A stretch of 64,000 nucleotides of DNA from Candidatus Endonucleibacter bathymodioli (GTDB lineage: Bacteria; Pseudomonadota; Gammaproteobacteria; Pseudomonadales; Endozoicomonadaceae). The notes under the pieces were generated by a model that was not told where the DNA came from, ran no database searches, and worked only from the letters and a program-made list of their open reading frames with translations. The stretch lies in the NCBI GenBank assembly GCA_030674915.1, contig JASXSV010000018.1, positions 1 to 64,000 of the forward strand, given 5' to 3'. Position 1 is the first letter of the stretch; each line of letters starts with the position of its first letter. Of the stretch, positions 58,351 to 64,000 are shown piece after piece. The position numbers were made by a program, and so were the translations under genes.

Positions 58351-60228
58351 TTATTTTTTTGTTACGGGCTTATGCCACCACGTCATTAGGTCTAGGGCAA
58401 AAGGAGGAGGGGAGCTGGGGCTTTGTATGGTGTCTTTATGAACAATAGGCCAGACTGGGAGATACCACAGAGGTAGGCTGTAGTGTTGCCAAAGAAGGAC
58501 GCGATCCATTGCCTTAACGTTAGACTGTAACTCGGAAAAAGTGTTTACGTCGGCAATTTTAGCTGTAAGCTCGTCGATCACTTCCAGGTTTGCTCCGGAA
58601 AGGTTCTTCGTGCCGTGTTGATTAACTGTTGTAGATCCCCACTGGCTAGCCTGCTCTGTTCCTGGGCTGGGTGTATGGGGGAATGTATGCATTATTAAAT
58701 CAAAATCCTGATTTCTTATGCGTTCTATGTATTGAGAGGCATCAACACTCCTTATATTAAGTTTAATGCCAAGGCCTTTAAGATCTTGTTGGAATACGAG
58801 CAGGCTTTTTTCGTGTTCAGGTAGCATGATCAGAGCCTCCAGCTCGAGTTTTTTTCCGTCTTTACTCTGAATATTATCGGTTACTTTCCATCCGGCAGAT
58901 TCCAGTAACTTTAAGGCTTCTTTCTTTTTTTCTCGTGTAGATAAACTTTTTTTGGTGTCCGAACCGGGAACAACAAAGGGCTGTTTGAATAATGCACTTG
59001 GTAGAGAGCTTTTCCATGGGGTAAGTTTCTTCAACTCTTCAAGGTTGGGTAAGTCTGTTGCCGCAAGCTGGGTGCCAGAAAAATAGCTAGTAGCTCTTTT
59101 ATACATGCCGTGGAATTGATGGTTATTAATCCAGTCGAAATTGAAAGCGTAGCCAAGAGCTTCTCGTACCTTGATGTCTTGGAGGAAAGGACGTCGAGTG
59201 TTATAGGTAAGAGTCAGGGTTTGAGGGTTACCATTGTTGAGTAGAAGCCTTGTAAATTTGTTTTTCTTTAAGATCTTATCGTTTAAGTGGTCATTCCATA
59301 TTTTTGGGTCATCAACCAGTTTAAAGTCATATCGACCCACGAGGAGGGCTTCTAGGGCGACAGTGTTGTCACGATAATATTCATATTTAAGTCGGTCAAA
59401 GTTAAAGCGACCTTTATTGACGGCTAAATCTTGACCCCAGTAATTTTTTACTCGTTCATAGGTAATGGAGCGTCCTGCTATAATATTGGAAGGTTTATAG
59501 GGGCCACTGCCAACAGGAACGTTTAGACCTGGAGATGAAAAGTCTCTGTTTTTCCAGTAGTGTTCAGGTAGTATCGGCATTTGACCTAGAATTAATGGCA
59601 GTTCTTTATTTTTATTGTTGTTAAAGTGAAAAACAACTCTGTGCGAAGAGGTGACTTCTGCTGATTCAATTTCACGATAAAAGTTTTTATAAAAGGCTGA
59701 GCCTTTTTTGCGAAGAAGGTCAAAGGAGAACTTAACATCGTGGGCAGTAAGCGGGACATCATCATGAAACCGTGCTTTTGGGTTAACATGGAAGGCTACC
59801 CAGTTGCTCTTAGGGTCGAGTTCAATTTTTTCTGCAATGTATCCGTATTTAGTGAGTGGCTCATCCCATGACCTGGCCAGTAGCGTGTCATAAATAAGGT
59901 TGCTGGCTGCTGCTGCGGTTCCTCGATCGATATAGGGATTTAGAGTGTCAAATGTTCCAATTGCTGCCTGTCTCAGCTCGCCACCTTTTGGGGCATCTGG
60001 GTTGGTGTAATTGAAATGTGTGAAGTCTTTCGAGTATTTTGGACTGCCATACAAAGTAATGGCATGTTTGAGTTTAGATTTTTTAATATTTTGTATTTTC
60101 GCTTTTGCTTTTTCTTTAATATGTTGTACTTTTGTTTTTTCTTTAATGTTTTCTACGTTTGCTTTTAGAGGCAGTGCACAAAATAGCAGCAAAATGGGGA
60201 TTAACTTTATGTTTTTTAAAGAGGGCAT
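58351..60228 (-). CDS. yejA: peptide-binding protein YejA-like, soluble
   Basis: 625 residues, secreted solute-binding protein. Signal peptide NIKLIPILLLFCALPLKANV. A short Lys/Glu-rich coiled stretch (IKEKTKVQHIKEKAKAKIQN) is inserted before the fold and is unusual for the family. The family core follows: LYGSPKYSKDFTHFNYTNPD, GTFDTLNPYIDRGTAAA, ARFHDDVPLTAHDVKFSFDL. No C-terminal helix, so it is the periplasmic version next to a membrane-tethered one. Probably same transcription unit as the yej genes, though the 290-bp gap with a repeat may separate them. Confidence 0.88.
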   Translation of the reverse strand: MPSLKNIKLIPILLLFCALPLKANVENIKEKTKVQHIKEKAKAKIQNIKKSKLKHAITLYGSPKYSKDFTHFNYTNPDAPKGGELRQAAIGTFDTLNPYIDRGTAAAASNLIYDTLLARSWDEPLTKYGYIAEKIELDPKSNWVAFHVNPKARFHDDVPLTAHDVKFSFDLLRKKGSAFYKNFYREIESAEVTSSHRVVFHFNNNKNKELPLILGQMPILPEHYWKNRDFSSPGLNVPVGSGPYKPSNIIAGRSITYERVKNYWGQDLAVNKGRFNFDRLKYEYYRDNTVALEALLVGRYDFKLVDDPKIWNDHLNDKILKKNKFTRLLLNNGNPQTLTLTYNTRRPFLQDIKVREALGYAFNFDWINNHQFHGMYKRATSYFSGTQLAATDLPNLEELKKLTPWKSSLPSALFKQPFVVPGSDTKKSLSTREKKKEALKLLESAGWKVTDNIQSKDGKKLELEALIMLPEHEKSLLVFQQDLKGLGIKLNIRSVDASQYIERIRNQDFDLIMHTFPHTPSPGTEQASQWGSTTVNQHGTKNLSGANLEVIDELTAKIADVNTFSELQSNVKAMDRVLLWQHYSLPLWYLPVWPIVHKDTIQSPSSPPPFALDLMTWWHKPVTKK

Positions 60229-60497
60229 TTATGCTCCTAGTATAGAGTCTTAATGAAATATTTTAGTAGCCAAGTAGTGCGACACTCACTCACACCTGAC
60301 TCGCACCTTCAATGTATACATGATATTGGTAAGTAGTATATCAATTATGCGAGGATTGGTCATTTTTTAGTCGTGTTCTTTACAATTGATGCTACGGAAG
60401 GATGCTTAAAATTACTCGTATTAGTTGTAATGAGTTTGGTGAGATAGCTGGCAATGTCAATAGTAATTGGTGTGAGTGACAAGTAAGGGGTTGGCAA
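60229..60497. other. spacer with a partial dispersed repeat
   Basis: No gene. A CTCGCACCTTCAATGTATAC phrase at about 60,300 and GGTGTGAGTGAC at 60,470 are edges of a decayed repeat copy. Confidence 0.5.
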
Positions 60498-62114
60498 TTA
60501 GTCATATGCTCTTGCAACGTCAACGAAAAGTGTTAATTTCTGACCAGGATGAATGTATTTGTTGTTAAGTATATTCCAGTCCTTAATTTCATTGATATCA
60601 AGATTGAATTTATCGGCAATAAGGGCCAGGGAGTCACCAGATCGCACGTGGTAGCGGACTTTGCGCACCACTTTATTCTTGTTTGGATATTGTACCCAAA
60701 CAGATAGTTGCTGATTAATTCTAAGGAGATTTCTGGGTGAAATGTTGTTCCAGCGAGCAAGCTGACGGATATCTACGTTATATTTTTTTGAGATGCTCCA
60801 GAAGCTGTCACCAGGCTTAACAATATAGGTGTATTTTTGCCGGCCACTGATAGTCTGGTTTTGTCGTGATAATTCTCGCTGATTGATTGTAAGGTTGTAA
60901 TCTTCCATGTTTTTTGCAGGTATAGGGATTAATAGAGACTGACCAATAACGATAATGTTTGAATTAAGGTTGTTTGCTGCAGATATTAGGTCGATTCGGG
61001 AGTGGAATTTTTTAGCTAGGTTGTTCAGATTATCACCAGATTTAATAGTATAACGCTGCCATTGGATCCGTTTGTGAGATGGCAGTTCGGTAAGGCGGCT
61101 TTTAAATGCTTCTGCCTTGTTGACAGGGATAGCCAAATAATATGGGCCTTGCGGTGGAGTCGACCATCTGTTTAGGCCCGGATTGAGTTTGTATAGTTCC
61201 TCCAGTGAAAGATCCGCCAGTTTTGCTGCCTTGGCCATATCTAGTTGTCCCTTGATATCAACGGATTCAAAAGAGGGTTTGTTGGGGATAGGCGGTAGTT
61301 TGATGCCATATAGTTCTGGGTTTTTAATAACCTTTCCGATAGCAATTAGCTTTTGAACATAATTCTTTGTTTCTTTAGGTAAATCCAGACTCCATAAGTC
61401 TGTTGATTCTCCCTTTTTGATATTTTTTTGTAAAGCTCGGTACACGCGACCCGGCCCGGAATTATAGGCGGCTAGTGCTAGCTCCCAGTTATTAAACCTT
61501 TTGTAAAGGGATAGCATATAGTTGAGAGCCATTTTCGTTGCTGCAACAATATCTCTGCGACCGTCGTACCACCATGTTAACTCCAGACCGAAGTGCTGGC
61601 CAGTGGATGGCATAATTTGCCAGAGGCCGGAAGCGCCAGCGTGGGAATAAGCAAAAGGATCAAAATCGCTTTCGACGATGGGCATCAGCGCTATTTCCAG
61701 TGGTAGTCCTCTGGCCTCAGTTTCTTCAATAATATGATAAAGATAAGGGGCTGCTCTGATTGACATTTTATCAAAGTAACTTTGATTATGCTTATACCAA
61801 TCAAGTTTCGTTTTAATCTGCCGGTTAGTTTTGTTAAGGTCCATGGCTAGTCCGTTCTGGATGCGTTGCCAGATATCCGTTGTCTGCTGTGTTTGTAGGG
61901 AGTCTTCGGTCGTTGATGTGGGTTGTCCTTCCTTGTTGTTCTTGTCATCCTGTAAGTTGAAATCATCCTCATTTTCTTTGTTTACTGAATCCTCTTCTTG
62001 TAGAACTGATGAATTTTGACAGCTGATCAGCATAAAATATAGGGAGAAGACAGCCAGCAGTAGGAGGTTCTTGACTAAGGAAAATGTGGCTTGTGGATAG
62101 TAATATTTAAGCAT
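60498..62114 (-). CDS. mltD: membrane-bound lytic murein transglycosylase D
   Basis: Cuts peptidoglycan glycan strands during wall turnover. 538 residues from the ATG at 62,114 (the in-frame TTG at 62,150 is less likely). Lipoprotein signal LLLLAVFSLYFMLISC, with the modified Cys in LISC. The acidic linker is followed by an SLT domain with catalytic Glu in MPIVESDFDPFAYSHAGASG, LWQIMPSTGQHFGL and ALAAYNSGPGRV. Three LysM repeats follow (YTIKSGDNLNNLAKKFHSRI; YIVKPGDSFWSISKKYNVDI; YHVRSGDSLALIADKFNLDI). Beside gloB and the yafS-like gene, as in E. coli. Confidence 0.95.
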   Translation of the reverse strand: MLKYYYPQATFSLVKNLLLLAVFSLYFMLISCQNSSVLQEEDSVNKENEDDFNLQDDKNNKEGQPTSTTEDSLQTQQTTDIWQRIQNGLAMDLNKTNRQIKTKLDWYKHNQSYFDKMSIRAAPYLYHIIEETEARGLPLEIALMPIVESDFDPFAYSHAGASGLWQIMPSTGQHFGLELTWWYDGRRDIVAATKMALNYMLSLYKRFNNWELALAAYNSGPGRVYRALQKNIKKGESTDLWSLDLPKETKNYVQKLIAIGKVIKNPELYGIKLPPIPNKPSFESVDIKGQLDMAKAAKLADLSLEELYKLNPGLNRWSTPPQGPYYLAIPVNKAEAFKSRLTELPSHKRIQWQRYTIKSGDNLNNLAKKFHSRIDLISAANNLNSNIIVIGQSLLIPIPAKNMEDYNLTINQRELSRQNQTISGRQKYTYIVKPGDSFWSISKKYNVDIRQLARWNNISPRNLLRINQQLSVWVQYPNKNKVVRKVRYHVRSGDSLALIADKFNLDINEIKDWNILNNKYIHPGQKLTLFVDVARAYD

Positions 62115-62472
62115 ACAATTCTGATCTAAATGTTCAGCTGATGATAACAATACACTACCAACAATCCATGGATAAAGTCATGATCTATCGTAAATTATGT
62201 TATTCATTCTAGGAGTAAAATATTTTTCGATAGCTAGCAATCCTATGGTAGGCATGGAGTGTAAGGTGGTTGCTTGCTGCTCTGTATATATGTTTCCATT
62301 GAAAGTTTGAGAGAAGGGGAGGTCAAAGAGCGAAGCGTCCACATGAGTTTGAAAGTAGTATATGAGTGAGGTGAGTGAGGTAGTCAAAAAACCTCACGTT
62401 TCCAATAGTAGCGAGTATCAACGTAGAGTAGCCAGTGCTCTTTAAATCTATGACAATAAAGATGTTCTTGAC
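62115..62472. other. spacer between gloB and mltD
   Basis: No gene. A diverged dispersed repeat piece lies at about 62,330-62,410 (GAGTGAGGTAGTCAAAAAAC, CTCACGTTTCCAATAGTAG). Confidence 0.5.
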
Positions 62473-63261
62473 TTAAAAGTTATCTTTCATTGTCCGAATA
62501 GCACTAAGTATGGCGGAAGGATTATTTTCAATGGTTGCGCCAATGAGAGGGTGTTTTTGAGTGACACTGTTTATTATAGATGGTTGCCGGGTTCTCATAA
62601 AGGGATTTATTTTTTTTTCAAGGGATATAGTTGAGGGCAGGGAAGGAGTGTTTAATTGCCGCAGGGTGTCTACTTCTTTGATATGGGCTTGCAAGTCGGT
62701 GTTGTCACGGTCAATAGTGACAGCAAAGGCTAGGTTACTACGGGTATATTCGTGGGCACAATACACCTGTGTCGCGTCTGGAAGAGAGGCAAGTTTGTCC
62801 AGTGATGCTTGCATTTGTTTAGCAGTGCCTTCAAAAAGTCGTCCACAGCCTCCGGAGAACAGTGTGTCGCCACAAAAAAGCATCGGTGCCATTTTATTTT
62901 CTCCGGCAATAAAATAGGAAATATGGTCAAGAGTATGGCCTGGAGTTGTGAGAACCTTGACTGAGTGGCCTAATATTAGTACCTCTTCGCCTTCTTTTAC
63001 TGGAGTTATAAAGCTGCCTATTGCTGGGTTATCAGGACTGTACACTGGAATAGGATGTCGGTTTATAAGGCTTTTTACTCCTCCAGTGTGGTCATAGTGA
63101 TGGTGGGTAATAAGGATGCCAGCTAACTTCAGGTTTGTTTTTGCCATGAACTGTATCACTGGCTTATGATCACCAGGATCTACTACAAATAGATAAGTTT
63201 TGTTATGAATTGCCCATATATAGTTGTCCGAAAATGCTGGAATGGCAGTAACGATCAGCAT
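62473..63261 (-). CDS. gloB: hydroxyacylglutathione hydrolase (glyoxalase II)
   Basis: Hydrolyses S-lactoylglutathione to D-lactate and glutathione, the second step of methylglyoxal detoxification, in the cytosol. 262 residues, standard length. Metallo-beta-lactamase fold: THHHYDHTGG metal motif, TPGHTLDHISYF, LFCGDTLFSGGCGRLFEGTA, YCAHEYTRSNLAFA and the C-terminal NPFMRTRQPSI. Its D-lactate product links it functionally to the D-lactate dehydrogenase-like gene of this window. Divergent from the yafS-like gene. Confidence 0.96.
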   Translation of the reverse strand: MLIVTAIPAFSDNYIWAIHNKTYLFVVDPGDHKPVIQFMAKTNLKLAGILITHHHYDHTGGVKSLINRHPIPVYSPDNPAIGSFITPVKEGEEVLILGHSVKVLTTPGHTLDHISYFIAGENKMAPMLFCGDTLFSGGCGRLFEGTAKQMQASLDKLASLPDATQVYCAHEYTRSNLAFAVTIDRDNTDLQAHIKEVDTLRQLNTPSLPSTISLEKKINPFMRTRQPSIINSVTQKHPLIGATIENNPSAILSAIRTMKDNF

Positions 63262-63381
63262 GATTGATATCCTTGCAGAAAAAGATTTACTATTCTCCTG
63301 ATTTAGGTGATCTTGACAACTTCCTATTTAGGGAGACGTGCATGATTTATTGGAGGTACCCCAAAATAGCCTTTGGCGAGT

Positions 63382-63514
63382 TATACCCTTTATCTTTGAG
63401 GCTGTGAGTTTGTGACTGCTTTCACTCATCTAACCAGCTACTATCAGTGGCGGTTGGTATGAGGTCGTTTATCGCCTACTTACCTTCAATGGTTACTGGA
63501 TACATGTGCTGGTA
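63382..63514 (-). repeat. dispersed intergenic repeat copy, well preserved
   Basis: Reverse orientation, between gloB and the yafS-like gene. TGACTGCTTTCACTCATCT, CGTTTATCGCCTACTTACC, TTCAATGGTTACTGGATAC. Confidence 0.8.
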
Positions 63515-63538
63515 TAAACTGATATTTAGTGGTTACTC

Positions 63539-64000
63539 ATGTTTGGATATTTTCAACCGGTGAATTTTGCCGAGAAATCACAGAGGCTTCGAGATTGGTT
63601 TGGCTCTTCCGGTGGAATGTCCATTTTAAAGGCCGAGCAGCGTTTCCTTGATTGCACGCTACAAAGGATATTTGGCTACTATGCTTGCCAAGTGAGTGTT
63701 GCGGGAGGCTTAGAAATGCTGAATAACTGTTCAGTGGGATATCACTTTAAATTGATAAACACTCCGACGGCTTCGCACGGTTTATCAGCCATTGCCTGTG
63801 ATGCTAATTTTTGGCCTATTAATCCTGGTAGTCTTGACTTGATATTGTTACACCATGTTCTTGATATAGCTGATAGTCCTCATCGCCTGCTGATTGAAGC
63901 AGCGAAGAGTATTATACCGGAAGGTAAGTTAGTTGTGTTAGGTTTTAATCCCTGTAGTCTAAGTGGTATTGGTCGCTGGATTATGCCTGAAAGAATTGGG
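63539..64000 (+). CDS. SAM-dependent methyltransferase, YafS-like (partial)
   Basis: The first 154 codons run off the window end. MFGYFQPVNFAEKSQRLRDW is followed by LLHHVLDIADSPHRLLIEAA, SIIPEGKLVVLGFNPCSLSG and IGRWIMPERIG, matching the class I methyltransferase next to gloB in E. coli (YafS). The glycine-rich SAM loop is not obvious in the part seen. Substrate unknown. Confidence 0.8.
   Translation, partial: MFGYFQPVNFAEKSQRLRDWFGSSGGMSILKAEQRFLDCTLQRIFGYYACQVSVAGGLEMLNNCSVGYHFKLINTPTASHGLSAIACDANFWPINPGSLDLILLHHVLDIADSPHRLLIEAAKSIIPEGKLVVLGFNPCSLSGIGRWIMPERIG

Overview
The window looks like the chromosome of an AT-rich gammaproteobacterium. The conserved blocks match gene orders known from Pseudomonas and E. 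coli relatives: tRNA Pro/Arg/His/Leu followed by tig-clpP-clpX, then fabI, ppiD, hupB and lon, xerD-dsbC, a yejABEF-type peptide importer, and mltD-gloB-yafS. The accessory genes are those of a bacterium living inside animal cells: a tandem family of proteins with LDL-receptor class A (LDLa)-like repeats, a protein ending in a BIR (inhibitor-of-apoptosis) zinc domain, a broken secreted lipid-kinase-like gene, and a large repetitive Thr/Asn/Pro-rich protein. With the many decayed insertion sequences (IS), this suggests an Endozoicomonadaceae-type symbiont or parasite. 'Candidatus Endonucleibacter/Endonucleobacter', for which apoptosis-inhibitor proteins have been reported, is the best guess. 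The taxon is inference.

Layout. 1-14,600: about 14 kb of tandem paralogues. There are four long copies (A, B, C, D), one clear pseudogene (E) and two fragments. Each copy has the same sigma-70-like promoter, long leader, 5' coding region, a variable LDLa block, one membrane helix and an acidic tail. IS256, IS30 and dispersed-repeat fragments lie between them. 14,850-15,390: four tRNA genes and a terminator. 15,690-26,500: tig, clpP, clpX and fabI on +; ppiD, hupB and lon on -. 27,450-33,930: rsmJ, xerD, dsbC, a potassium channel and a small membrane protein, separated by long intergenic stretches with repeats and dead transposases. 34,200-48,850: an IS graveyard (IS5, IS3, IS481, IS30) holding a few membrane proteins, the lipid-kinase pseudogene, the 871-residue repetitive protein and a DUF599 protein. 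48,860-51,500: a D-lactate dehydrogenase-like gene and the BIR protein. 52,390-63,260: an oligopeptide ABC importer with two substrate-binding proteins, mltD and gloB. From 63,539: the start of a yafS-like methyltransferase gene, cut by the window end.

How the genes work together. The housekeeping part is protein quality control (Tig, ClpXP, Lon, PpiD, DsbC), nucleoid and chromosome upkeep (HU, XerD), peptide uptake (Yej), wall turnover (MltD) and methylglyoxal/lactate metabolism (GloB, LdhA-like). The accessory proteins are candidates for contact with the host: LDLa proteins at the envelope, and the BIR and repetitive proteins as possible effectors. A family of roughly 100-150 bp intergenic repeats with partly inverted ends runs through the whole window on both strands. 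Short 7-9 bp tandem repeats lie upstream of several genes, where slippage could change expression.
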